Shown here piece after piece: positions 23,209-31,607 of a DNA stretch of 53,256 nucleotides. The DNA is from SG8-40 sp035528435 (GTDB taxonomy: Bacteria; Pseudomonadota; Gammaproteobacteria; Burkholderiales; Eutrophovitaceae), in assembly GCA_035528435.1 (NCBI GenBank), contig DATKYN010000216.1, positions 1 to 53,256 on the forward strand, given 5' to 3'. The notes under the pieces are model-generated. The model made no database searches, was not told where the DNA came from, and saw only the letters and a list, made by a program, of their open reading frames with translations. The number at the start of each line of letters is the position of its first letter. Within the stretch, counting starts at the first letter, position 1. Both the position numbers and the translations under genes were made by a program.

Positions 23209-23798
23209 GCAGCGAGCTTGCTCGCAATGGTGCCGAGATGGCGTCCCTGGGCGATGCAAAGCCGGCGTTCTTCTTCGCTCACGGGTTGATCGTTGTTGAC
23301 GCCTGCAACATGACTGGCTCCGTAAGGCGTGCCACCAGTACGCGTCGAGAGCAATTCGGGTTCGGTATACGGCAGGCCGACCATAATCATGCCGTGATGC
23401 ATCAGCGGCAACATCATCGATAACAGTGTTGTCTCCTGACCGCCGTGTAAAGAGGAGGATGAGGTGAACACCGCGGCCGGTTTGCCAACCATGCTGCCAC
23501 GCAGCCACAAGGCGCCGAGACCGTCGAGAAAATACTTCATCGGCGCAGCCATATTGCCAAACCGGGTCGGACTCCCCAGCGCGAGACCGGCGCATTCTTC
23601 AAGATCGCGGTGCTCTACGTAGGGTGGGCCGCTTTCCGGGATATCCGATTCAACCGCTTCGGCGACCGTGGATACGGCGGGTACGGTGCGCAGCCGTGCG
23701 GACATTCCCGCCACCGATTCGACACCGCGCCCTACGAGTTGCGCCATTTGTCTGACACTGCCATTACGCGAGTAGTAAAGGACGAGGATTTCGGGCAT
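23205..23798 (-). CDS. wrbA: NAD(P)H:quinone oxidoreductase, WrbA type
   Basis: The product has 197 residues from the ATG at 23798. The flavodoxin signature is at the N-terminus: ILVLYYSRNGSVRQMAQLVG (FMN phosphate loop). GLALGSPTRFGNMAAPMKYF (about residues 74-93) and FTSSSSLHGGQETTLLSM are the WrbA-specific FMN and NAD(P)H contacts. WrbA proteins are tetrameric FMN enzymes that reduce quinones by two electrons and protect from redox cycling. It is the first gene of the minus operon wrbA-hugZ-DUF2069-gluQ-OMT; 59 bases separate it from the divergent yihY. Confidence 0.95.
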   Translation of the reverse strand: MPEILVLYYSRNGSVRQMAQLVGRGVESVAGMSARLRTVPAVSTVAEAVESDIPESGPPYVEHRDLEECAGLALGSPTRFGNMAAPMKYFLDGLGALWLRGSMVGKPAAVFTSSSSLHGGQETTLLSMMLPLMHHGMIMVGLPYTEPELLSTRTGGTPYGASHVAGVNNDQPVSEEERRLCIAQGRHLGTIASKLAA

Positions 23799-23857
23799 GA
23801 GTTTAGCTTCGTTCGGACGGTCTGACGTTACCACATGGCGCGTTTTCCGGCCTATCA

Positions 23858-25177
23858 ATGACTACTAAAACGACAACAGAAGGCGATAAACGTTCGGGGC
23901 CTGCAGGCGCCATAGCGCCCAGGAAGGCGCAGCCTGCCAGCCTTGGACGACAGTTCTACCTGCTGGCCAATTTTGTTTCACTGGTCTATTCGCGCTTTCG
24001 CGAAGAACGCTGCTTTCAGCTCTGTGGCAGTCTCACATTCACGACTCTGCTGGCGCTGGTGCCACTGGTGACCATAGCGCTGATGTTCATGACGGCGTTC
24101 CCCGTGTTCAGTGAACTGTCGGAGCGCTTGCGTGAATTTGTGCTGGGCAATCTGGTTCCGCACGCCGGCAGCAAGGTGATCTCCGTTTACGTACAACAGT
24201 TCTCGAGCAATGCCGCCAAGCTGACTGCTGCCGGGGTGAGTGTTCTGGTGATCAGCGCGATTGCCCTGATGCTGACCATCGACAGGGCGTTCAACACCAT
24301 CTGGCGCGTGAAGCGGCCGCGGCCGCTGGTTCAGAGGGTGCTGATCTATTGGTCGGTTCTGACGGTGGGTCCGTTGCTGATGGGCGGTAGCCTGACCTTG
24401 TGGTCATGGCTGGTAGGGCTTTCCCGCGACGCGATGGGTATTCCGTCGATCGTTGCGATCGAGTTGTTGAAACTGGTTCCCCTTGGATTGACTGCACTGG
24501 CGTTCGGTCTGCTGTACCGCACGGTGCCAAACCGCCAGGTGTCGCTGATTGACGCGGCGATTGGCGGCGTATTTGCAGCGGTGTTCTTTGAAGCGATGAA
24601 ATATGGCTTCGGTCAGTTTATTGCGAATTTCAGCAGTTACAAGCTGGTGTACGGTGCCTTCGCAAGTGTGCCGATTTTTCTGGTCTGGATTTACGCGTCA
24701 TGGGTTGTGATTATCTTCGCTGCGGTGATCACCGCAGGCTTGTCCTATTGGCGCACCGGTGGCGTGAAGAATCCAGGCCCACCCGGGTCATTGTTTGTCG
24801 ATGCGCTGGAAACCATTACCTTGCTGGCGCGCGCGCACCAGCATGGCGAAGTGCTCAACCTTCAGCAGCTACGTATTATTGTGCAGCTGCCATGGGAAGA
24901 AATGGAGTTCATTCTGGACCGGCTGGTTGCTGCCGGATGGGTCGCGAAGTTGCAGGGCAATGGCTGGGTGCTGGCACGCGACGCGAGTGGCATACAGGTC
25001 GTCGATGTTTTACGCAGTTTCGTGATTCATGCTGACGCTGCCAATGCGACTGATGATCAATTGATACGCAACCTCGTGGCCCGTATCGTCAAGAGCAGCG
25101 AAAGTGTTGTCGATATGACCCTGGCAGAACTTGCCCGCCCGGGACCGACGCAGGCCGCTTCGACCAAGGCGGCTTGA
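23858..25177 (+). CDS. YihY/BrkB-family inner membrane protein
   Basis: The product has 439 residues. The hallmark first segment is FREERCFQLCGSLTFTTLLALVPLVTIAL, followed by six or so membrane helices, WSVLTVGPLLMGGSLTLWSW and FVWIYASWVVIIFAAVITAG. From about residue 310, a soluble C-terminal extension (LLARAHQHGEVLNLQQLRII, then EFILDRLVAAGWVAKLQGNGW) looks like a winged-helix module; it is common in the longer proteobacterial members. The family was once called ribonuclease BN, which is not supported. It may be a transporter; the substrate is unknown. It is divergent from wrbA. Confidence 0.92.
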   Translation: MTTKTTTEGDKRSGPAGAIAPRKAQPASLGRQFYLLANFVSLVYSRFREERCFQLCGSLTFTTLLALVPLVTIALMFMTAFPVFSELSERLREFVLGNLVPHAGSKVISVYVQQFSSNAAKLTAAGVSVLVISAIALMLTIDRAFNTIWRVKRPRPLVQRVLIYWSVLTVGPLLMGGSLTLWSWLVGLSRDAMGIPSIVAIELLKLVPLGLTALAFGLLYRTVPNRQVSLIDAAIGGVFAAVFFEAMKYGFGQFIANFSSYKLVYGAFASVPIFLVWIYASWVVIIFAAVITAGLSYWRTGGVKNPGPPGSLFVDALETITLLARAHQHGEVLNLQQLRIIVQLPWEEMEFILDRLVAAGWVAKLQGNGWVLARDASGIQVVDVLRSFVIHADAANATDDQLIRNLVARIVKSSESVVDMTLAELARPGPTQAASTKAA

Positions 25178-25298
25178 TCGCCTGTGCGCCGCATCCTGCT
25201 TGCGATCGCGGCACGCATTTTTACTGCACACAGTGCGAGTTTCCGTGGAAGCTCGGTTCCGTTGATGGTCAATAGTTGATAGTCAACCGGAACAATCT

Positions 25299-25961
25299 TC
25301 AGAACTGCTTGCGTTCCGATGTTCTGCCCGCGGACTCTCCCGAGACCTTTTTCAGATTCGGGTTTTCGTATACGTAATTCCAGTGCCGCTTCCACTTGCT
25401 TCGCACCAGATTCGGGTAGCGCGCCTTGCCCAGCGAACCGTTGTAGCGACCGAGTGCACGGAACAGATTGCCTTTCTCGATATCGAGGTAATGGCGCAGG
25501 ATGACGCAGCCGTAGCGTAAATTCGTTCGCTGATCAAACAGATTGTGATCGGCCCCATCACCGATGACATCCAGCCAGAACGGCATCACCTGCATGTATC
25601 CGCGTGCTCCGGCTTTGGAGATGGCGTACTTGCGAAAACCGCTTTCGACCTGGATCAACGCCAGCACCAGTTGCGGGTCGAGCCCGGCGCGCGTCGCCTC
25701 GTAGTGGACTGTAATCAGAAACTCGCGACGCTCTTCGTCATCGGCGATGTGCCGACGCAGGCGCGTAGACATGTCAGCCAGCCAAACGGCGCCATCCATT
25801 TCGTCATCAAATGACAGGCGCGGACTGGAGGTGTCCGCCACCGATCGGCTAAGCACTGTACTGACGCTGGCCGAGAGCGGCTCGTACTGCTGATTACCAC
25901 CCCAGGCGTTCAGGCAGAAACCAGGAAGCAGTGCCAGGCCGATTGCTAACTTTCTGAACAT
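25299..25961 (-). CDS. Lytic transglycosylase (SLT domain)
   Basis: The product has 220 residues. A signal peptide runs to about NAWG. The SLT domain occupies about residues 85-190: LDPQLVLALIQVESGFRKYA with the catalytic Glu in ESGF, then SKAGARGYMQVMPFWLD and FDQRTNLRYGCVILRHYLD, and ALGRYNGSLGK. It cleaves the glycan strand of peptidoglycan to 1,6-anhydro products. The C-terminal tail is basic. The gene overlaps the end of proS by 16 bases, so it is translated from the same mRNA; this arrangement is familiar in gammaproteobacteria. Confidence 0.93.
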   Translation of the reverse strand: MFRKLAIGLALLPGFCLNAWGGNQQYEPLSASVSTVLSRSVADTSSPRLSFDDEMDGAVWLADMSTRLRRHIADDEERREFLITVHYEATRAGLDPQLVLALIQVESGFRKYAISKAGARGYMQVMPFWLDVIGDGADHNLFDQRTNLRYGCVILRHYLDIEKGNLFRALGRYNGSLGKARYPNLVRSKWKRHWNYVYENPNLKKVSGESAGRTSERKQF

Positions 25962-27664
25962 AAATCGGATTTCAGTTGGCTGACCACGTTTTTCAAATCT
26001 GTCTCGCGGCTTTCGCCCTCACGCCGGCTGAAAATTTCCACCTTGCCTTCCTTCAGCCCGCGTTCGCCGACAGTAATACGGTAGGGAATACCGATAAGCT
26101 CCATGTCAGCAAACATCACGCCTGGGCGTTCCCCCCGGTCGTCCAGCAACACCTCGATCCCGGTATCCGTGAATTCCTGGTGCAGTGCGTCGGCGGCTTC
26201 GCGCACAGCGTCGTTTCGCCGGTAACCGATGGCGGCAATCGCCACCGCAAAAGGCGCCATCGGTAGGGGCCAGACGATGCCTTTTTCATCATGACCTTGC
26301 TCGATCGCCGCTGCGACGATGCGTGAAACGCCGATGCCGTAGCAGCCCATCTCCATTGGTTGGGTCTTGCCAGCGTCGTCGAGAAACGTGCATTTCATCG
26401 CTTCGGAGTATTTGGTGCGCAATTGGAAGATGTGACCCACTTCGATGCCACGACAGATTTCAAGCTTGCCCTTGCCGTCGGGGCTGGCGTCGCCGGCCAC
26501 GACATTGCGAATGTCCAACACCCGTGCTGGTTCAGGAAGGTCGCGACCGAAATTGACGCCGGTGTAGTGAAAGTTGACTTCGTTCGCACCACAGACGAAA
26601 TCGCTCATCTTTGCGACGGAGCGGTCAGCGATCACCTGAATCTGCGGCGGCAGACCGACGGGGCCGATGTAGCCGGGGCGACAGCCGATTCGCGACTGTA
26701 TTTCCTCGTCAGTGGCAAAGCGAAACGGATCGAGGTCGGGAATCTTTGACGCCTTGATCTCGTTCAGTTGATGATCGCCGCGCAGTAACAGCATGAACAT
26801 CTCGTCTTCATGCATCAGGGCGAGCGCTTTTACCGATCGGTCCAGCGGCAGGCTGAGCATCGCCGTAACGTCTTCACACGTGGTTTTGCCGGGCGTGGGT
26901 GTTTTCTCCATCTCCTGAGTGGGCGACGCGCGCTCGTCAGCGGGCGCAACGGCTTCGGCGAGTTCGATGTTCGCCGCGTACCCGGAGTCGGGACAAAAAG
27001 CGATGGCGTCTTCGCCAGAATCGGCAAGCACATGAAACTCGTGTGAGCCGGTGCCGCCGATCGCGCCGGTATCGGCGGCGACCGGTCGGTATTGCAGGCC
27101 GAGGCGGTCGAATATTCGCGAATAAGTGTCGTACATGTTCTGGTATTCGCGTGTCAGATCATCGAATCCAGTATGAAACGAATAGGCATCCTTCATAACG
27201 AATTCACGGGCCCGCATGACGCCGAAGCGTGGCCGGATCTCGTCGCGGAATTTGGTCTGGATCTGATACAGGTTCAGCGGTAATTGCCGATATGAGCGAA
27301 TGTCCTGGCGTGCGATATCGGTGATCACCTCTTCGTGGGTGGGGCCAAAGCAGAATTCGCGATCGTGACGGTCCTTGAGCTTGAGCATTTGCGGACCAAA
27401 CACCGCCCATCGTCCGGTCTCCTGCCATAATTCCGCCGGCTGGATGGCCGGCATCAGCAGTTCCACGGCACCGGCCCGGTTCATTTCCTCGCGCACGATC
27501 TGTTCGACTTTGCGCATCACGCGCAATCCCAGCGGTAGCCAGGAATACAATCCGCTGCCCAGTTTCTTGATCAGACCGGCTCGCAGCATCAGTTTGTGTG
27601 ACACCAGTTCCGCTTCCGAGGGTGCCTCACGGAGAGTGGGAATGAAAAAATTCGAAACGCGCAT
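25946..27664 (-). CDS. proS: Prolyl-tRNA synthetase (bacterial type)
   Basis: The 572-residue product has the class II layout: TLREAPSEAELVSHKLMLRAG at the N-terminus, motif 2 around FCFGPTHEEVI and RDEIRPRFGVMRAREFVMKDAYSFH, an inserted editing domain in the middle (about 225-390), motif 3 (ELIGIPYRITVG region preceded by MGCYGIGVSRIVAAA), and the C-terminal anticodon-binding domain. The length fits the ProS type 1 form. The lytic transglycosylase gene overlaps its 3' end. It is divergent from the spermidine-synthase-like gene. Confidence 0.97.
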   Translation of the reverse strand: MRVSNFFIPTLREAPSEAELVSHKLMLRAGLIKKLGSGLYSWLPLGLRVMRKVEQIVREEMNRAGAVELLMPAIQPAELWQETGRWAVFGPQMLKLKDRHDREFCFGPTHEEVITDIARQDIRSYRQLPLNLYQIQTKFRDEIRPRFGVMRAREFVMKDAYSFHTGFDDLTREYQNMYDTYSRIFDRLGLQYRPVAADTGAIGGTGSHEFHVLADSGEDAIAFCPDSGYAANIELAEAVAPADERASPTQEMEKTPTPGKTTCEDVTAMLSLPLDRSVKALALMHEDEMFMLLLRGDHQLNEIKASKIPDLDPFRFATDEEIQSRIGCRPGYIGPVGLPPQIQVIADRSVAKMSDFVCGANEVNFHYTGVNFGRDLPEPARVLDIRNVVAGDASPDGKGKLEICRGIEVGHIFQLRTKYSEAMKCTFLDDAGKTQPMEMGCYGIGVSRIVAAAIEQGHDEKGIVWPLPMAPFAVAIAAIGYRRNDAVREAADALHQEFTDTGIEVLLDDRGERPGVMFADMELIGIPYRITVGERGLKEGKVEIFSRREGESRETDLKNVVSQLKSDLCSES

Positions 27665-27757
27665 ATCTCTTGTAGGTCGTAAAAAAGCGCTATTCTACAG
27701 ACGTTTATAGTGAGATCGATTGATGTCAGACCGTTGGAGAAGGGGTGGGCGATCCCG

Positions 27758-28561
27758 ATGCGTACCATCATTAATGCGCTGATGCTGGGCAAATGGCGAA
27801 TACACCGGGTTTTTGACCGCGACGACTCGGTCGATATCAGCGAAAAGGACGGCGTGCGCAGCCTGCATCTGGGCAGCTCCACGGTGCAGAGCTCGATGCG
27901 GCTGAGCGATCCGGTCGAGTTGGTGCTCTCCTACACGCGGGCAATGATGGGGTTTCTGCTGTTTATGCCCGAGCCGGCAAGGGTGACAATGATCGGGCTC
28001 GGAGGCGGCTCGCTGCCAAAATTCGTCCGGCACCACTTCCCTGCGGCGCGCATCACCGTGGTTGAGAATAATCCCGCGGTCATTACGGCGGCGCGTACCC
28101 ACTTTCTCGTGCCCGACGATGACGATACCTTCTCGATCGTCCTCGGGCAGGGTGAGCATTGGGTGGCGGAGGAAACCAACGCCTGCGATGTCCTCATGAT
28201 CGATGGTTACAACGGCCGCCAGCAGGCTGGCGAGCTAGCAACCGAAGATTTTTACGCCCATGCCCGGAAAGCCATGTCCCGCGATGGCGTACTGGTGGTG
28301 AATCTGTGGTCCAGTGACCGTGATTACGATGTTTACGTGCAACGGATCGAGAGGGTGTTCGAATCGGTGGTAACGATACCGGCCCGGCGTCATGGCAACG
28401 TAGCGGTATTGGCATTCGCACGCAGACCCCGCGAGTTACGCTGGTCGAAACTGAAGGTGAGGGCACACCAACTCGAAACCCGTTACGGGCTGGAGTTTGA
28501 GGACATGGTGGAGGGGATCCGGGAATTTAATCCGCGTTCTGACAAGGAGTTACGTATCTGA
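27758..28561 (+). CDS. Spermidine/spermine synthase-like protein
   Basis: The product is 267 residues from the ATG at 27758, which follows GGGGTGG at a fitting distance; an in-frame GTG at 27710 is the alternative. The central part is a Rossmann methyltransferase-like fold: VTMIGLGGGSLPKFVRHHFP, ITVVENNPAVITAARTHFLV, then CDVLMIDGYNGRQQ, VVNLWSSDRDYDVYVQRIE. This is the spermidine synthase superfamily (PF01564 type). The usual gatekeeper DxxD order of true SpeE is not fully clear, so polyamine synthesis is likely but not certain. No speD is nearby. rppH starts 62 bases downstream. Confidence 0.8.
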   Translation: MRTIINALMLGKWRIHRVFDRDDSVDISEKDGVRSLHLGSSTVQSSMRLSDPVELVLSYTRAMMGFLLFMPEPARVTMIGLGGGSLPKFVRHHFPAARITVVENNPAVITAARTHFLVPDDDDTFSIVLGQGEHWVAEETNACDVLMIDGYNGRQQAGELATEDFYAHARKAMSRDGVLVVNLWSSDRDYDVYVQRIERVFESVVTIPARRHGNVAVLAFARRPRELRWSKLKVRAHQLETRYGLEFEDMVEGIREFNPRSDKELRI

Positions 28562-28622
28562 CTTCCCTAATTACCGGAATTTGTGGAAAAATCCGGACAA
28601 TTATTTCAATGGGGTGGCTGAC

Positions 28623-29150
28623 ATGGTCGATCGTGACGGCTATCGCCCCAACGTAGGGATTGTGCTGTGCAACGGCAAGAACGAAGTCTTCTGGGGTAAA
28701 CGGGTACGTGAACACGCCTGGCAGTTTCCACAAGGTGGCATCCAGAGTGGGGAATCGCCGGAGCAGGCCATGTTCCGTGAACTCAGGGAAGAGGTTGGGC
28801 TTGACGCTGAGCATGTGAGGATACTGGGGCGCACCCGTAACTGGCTGCGCTACGAGGTCCCGCAGCACTTCATTCGCCGCGATAGTCGCGGAACCTACCG
28901 GGGGCAGAAGCAGATCTGGTTTTTGTTGCGTCTGACGGGGATGGATACGGATGTGTGCCTGAGGCGCTCACGCCGTCCCGAGTTCGACGCATGGCGCTGG
29001 CATGAGTTCTGGGTACCGCTCGACAGCGTGATTGAATTCAAGCGCGACGTGTACCGGCGTGCATTGACCGAGTTGTCACGCCATCTCGAGTTGCGCAGCC
29101 CGCGCACCTATACCCCGCACGACGAGTCCGGCGCAATCGACCAGAACTGA
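28623..29150 (+). CDS. rppH: RNA pyrophosphohydrolase RppH (Nudix)
   Basis: The product has 175 residues from the ATG at 28623, preceded by GGGGTGG; this gives the expected N-terminus MVDRDGYRPNVGIVLCN. The Nudix box GGIQSGESPEQAMFRELREE (then VGL) at about residues 39-61 has all the conserved Gly and Glu positions. VFWGKRVREHAWQFPQGG and GQKQIWFLLRL complete the RppH pattern. The enzyme removes pyrophosphate from the 5' end of mRNA and triggers RNase E-dependent decay. Confidence 0.97.
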   Translation: MVDRDGYRPNVGIVLCNGKNEVFWGKRVREHAWQFPQGGIQSGESPEQAMFRELREEVGLDAEHVRILGRTRNWLRYEVPQHFIRRDSRGTYRGQKQIWFLLRLTGMDTDVCLRRSRRPEFDAWRWHEFWVPLDSVIEFKRDVYRRALTELSRHLELRSPRTYTPHDESGAIDQN

Positions 29151-29493
29151 TCACAACCCTTCCCGCAGCAAACGGGCGGCCGCGTTATTGACGTCCTGGC
29201 CAGTTATCCGTAACAGGCCCTTAGTGGTGAGGCGATACCCGCGCCGCAAGAAGACGCCTTTGCTGTGGCTTGACGATTGGTCGGTAGTTTGTCGAACTCA
29301 CGGCGGACGACCAATCCTACGTTTCCATATTTTTTCCTATCCAGGCCCTCTTTCAGCATGGCCGGGGCTTTTCGGTGCGTTACTGGCGGGCATTGCTTGT
29401 GCTTTGGTGTCAATGTTTGCCGGGTGCAACCGGCGCCAATCAATCACCGCGACGGCCGCAACTAATGCTGCCGGGCGGCACAGCCGGGAACGT
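29151..29493. other. 343-base stretch between rppH and the HD-domain gene
   Basis: An in-frame extension of the next gene is open from a TTG at 29188 and would add 102 residues with one hydrophobic segment (LFGALLAGIACALVSMFAGC). Its first half is Arg/Pro-rich without domain character, so I treat it as non-coding. I see no terminator or RNA gene. Confidence 0.35.
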
Positions 29494-30468
29494 ATGGAAA
29501 TTCGTCGCAACAACTTCGATGTCACCAACTCGATCGACACGACCGACGTCGCCTCGGTCAGCCGTGCGGTTGCCCACATTTTCGAGAAACGCTATCCGGG
29601 CAATGCAACCGACACACTCGATCGGGCGTTCGCCGATGTCGCGCGTATGTACGAGGGCAAGTACCCTGGATACAGGGCCTGCGATACCGAGTACCACAAT
29701 CTGCAGCACACCCTGGACGTCACGCTGGCAATGGCCCGTCTGATGGATGGGTACGAACTTTCGGGTGACGGTGATGAAGCGATTGGCCCTCGCCTGTTTG
29801 AATTTGGAATCGTCGCGGCGCTGCTCCACGATATTGGTTATATCCGCCATAACAAGGATACACGCCATCAGAACGGCGCCGAATATACCCTGACCCACGT
29901 CTCGCGGGGTGGCAAGTTTATCGAGGATTACATGTCCCTGATCGGCATGGACGATCTTGCTTCCATAGCCGGTGAAATCCTCCATTTCACGGGCTATGAA
30001 AAACCGATAGACGAAATCAGAATCCCTGCAAGTATCTTCCGTCTGCTCGGCAGCTTGCTGGGTACTGCCGACATCATTGCGCAGATGTCAGATCGGTGTT
30101 ACCTGGAAAAGTGCCGTGATCGCCTGTTTCCCGAGTTCGTTGCCGGAGGGCTGGCAAAGCCTGGAACCAGGCATACGGCCGGGGATAATGCGATCTCGTC
30201 TCCCGAAGAGCTGGTATCGAATACGCCGGAATTTTATCGCACGGCTATGTCACGGCTGGACGATGTGCTGGGGGGCGTTTACCGGTACGCGGAGGATCAT
30301 TTCGGCGGTCAGAATCTGTATCTCGAAGAAATGGACAAGAACGTCCACTATGCCGGCACCGTCGGTGCGCAGAAAGCGTTGCATCGGTTGCGCCGCCAGG
30401 CACCGACGCCGCTGCCGGATAGCGACCGCGGCGAAGACGTCACAAACGCCGAGACTAATCAGGACTGA
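29494..30468 (+). CDS. HD-domain phosphohydrolase, class I cyclic-nucleotide phosphodiesterase-like
   Basis: The product has 324 residues from the ATG at 29494. The metal ligands are visible: EYHNLQHTLDVTLAM (about residues 66-80), AALLHDIGYIRHN (about 108-120), and GTADIIAQMSDRCYLEKCRD about 85 residues further. The order YHNxxHxxDV, HD, then AD...SDR follows that of class I 3',5'-cyclic nucleotide phosphodiesterases (PDEase I). The last segment (HYAGTVGAQKALHRL) is ordinary. It may hydrolyse cAMP, cGMP or another nucleotide. It is soluble in this reading. Its 3' end overlaps that of the convergent oxidoreductase gene by 14 bases. Confidence 0.78.
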   Translation: MEIRRNNFDVTNSIDTTDVASVSRAVAHIFEKRYPGNATDTLDRAFADVARMYEGKYPGYRACDTEYHNLQHTLDVTLAMARLMDGYELSGDGDEAIGPRLFEFGIVAALLHDIGYIRHNKDTRHQNGAEYTLTHVSRGGKFIEDYMSLIGMDDLASIAGEILHFTGYEKPIDEIRIPASIFRLLGSLLGTADIIAQMSDRCYLEKCRDRLFPEFVAGGLAKPGTRHTAGDNAISSPEELVSNTPEFYRTAMSRLDDVLGGVYRYAEDHFGGQNLYLEEMDKNVHYAGTVGAQKALHRLRRQAPTPLPDSDRGEDVTNAETNQD

Positions 30469-31465
30469 CTTCGAGCATCAGCTTGCCGACGTGGGCACTG
30501 GTTTCCATCAATGTGTGGGCCTCACACGCGTCTGCCAGCGTAAAGCGGCTGTGAATCACAGGCCTGATTTTTCCACTTGCAATCAGCGGCCAAACTTTCT
30601 TCTCAAGGGTTTCCGCCAGCTTTGCCTTGAACGCAACGGGGCGCGGACGCAAGGTTGAACCCGTGATGGTCAGGCGCCGTAGCAGGATGTCGGTCATGTT
30701 CAGTTGGGCTTTCGTCCCGCCGAGGAAGGCGATGATCACCAGCCGGCCGTCGTCAGCGAGGCACTGCAGTTCACGCGGCACGTAATCGCCGGCGACCATG
30801 TCCAGAATAACGTCTACACCCTGGCCGTTGGTGATTTCCTTGACCACGCCGACAAAGTCCTCACTTTTGTAATTGATTGCACGTTCGGCACCGAGGCGTT
30901 CACATTCCCGGCATTTCTCCGCGGAGCCGGCGGTAACGAGTACGCGGTTTCCAAAAGCGCGCGCTAGCTGAATCGCCGTCACGCCGATGCCGCTGGAACC
31001 ACCCTGAACCAGTAGCGTTTCGCCCGGTGCGAGCGCGCCGCGTTCGAATACATTGGCCCACACAGTGAAGAACGTCTCTGGCAAGGCGGCGGCTTCGATC
31101 ATCGACAGGCCAGCCGGGACGGGCAGGCACTGTTGCCACGGCGCCGTAACGTACTCGGCATAGCCACCCCCCGCGACCAGGGCGCAAACACGCTCACCTG
31201 TTTTCCATCGCGAGGTGTCGCTGCCGAGTTTGACGATGGTGCCCGCGACCTCAAGCCCGGGAATGTCGGGTGCACCGGGCGGCGGTGGATACATGCCGAG
31301 GCGTTGCATAACGTCGGGGCGGTTGACCCCGGCGGCACTGACCCTTATCAGCACTTCCCCAGGTGCCGGTTCCGGCACGGGACGGCTAACGGCTCGCAAG
31401 ACATCGGGTGCGCCGGGCTGCGTGATTTCGATCGCGCGCATGTTCTCGGGAATGGGAGTGCTCAT
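30455..31465 (-). CDS. NAD(P)H:quinone oxidoreductase, zinc-independent MDR (PIG3-type)
   Basis: The 336-residue product starts MSTPIPENMRAIEITQPGAP. The medium-chain reductase pattern is complete: AAGVNRPDVMQRLGMYPPPPG, VPAGLSMIEAAALPETFFTVW, then the NADPH loop LVQGGSSGIGVTAIQLARAFG (about residues 144-164) and ERAINYKSEDFV. The zinc ligands of alcohol dehydrogenases are absent. The MGYP/PPPPG feature points to the PIG3 / quinone oxidoreductase group, which reduces quinones. It is convergent with the HD-domain gene and divergent from the aldo/keto reductase gene. Confidence 0.92.
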   Translation of the reverse strand: MSTPIPENMRAIEITQPGAPDVLRAVSRPVPEPAPGEVLIRVSAAGVNRPDVMQRLGMYPPPPGAPDIPGLEVAGTIVKLGSDTSRWKTGERVCALVAGGGYAEYVTAPWQQCLPVPAGLSMIEAAALPETFFTVWANVFERGALAPGETLLVQGGSSGIGVTAIQLARAFGNRVLVTAGSAEKCRECERLGAERAINYKSEDFVGVVKEITNGQGVDVILDMVAGDYVPRELQCLADDGRLVIIAFLGGTKAQLNMTDILLRRLTITGSTLRPRPVAFKAKLAETLEKKVWPLIASGKIRPVIHSRFTLADACEAHTLMETSAHVGKLMLEVSPD

Positions 31466-31607
31466 CGCTCAGTCGTTTTCTGGTTGCGTGGCGCCCAATC
31501 TTACCGGATGGCCACTGCCGCGGGCCCATGAATCTCACGAATGCTGATTTGTACGCGCTTCGCTGTTACGGCATTATCGACGTCTTGCTTCGCAGGGGAT
31601 AGGGACC

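Noticed and set aside
29188..29493. N-terminal membrane extension of the HD-domain protein
   Set aside because: It needs a TTG start without ribosome-binding site, and its first half is Arg/Pro-rich; the hydrophobic segment alone is weak support.
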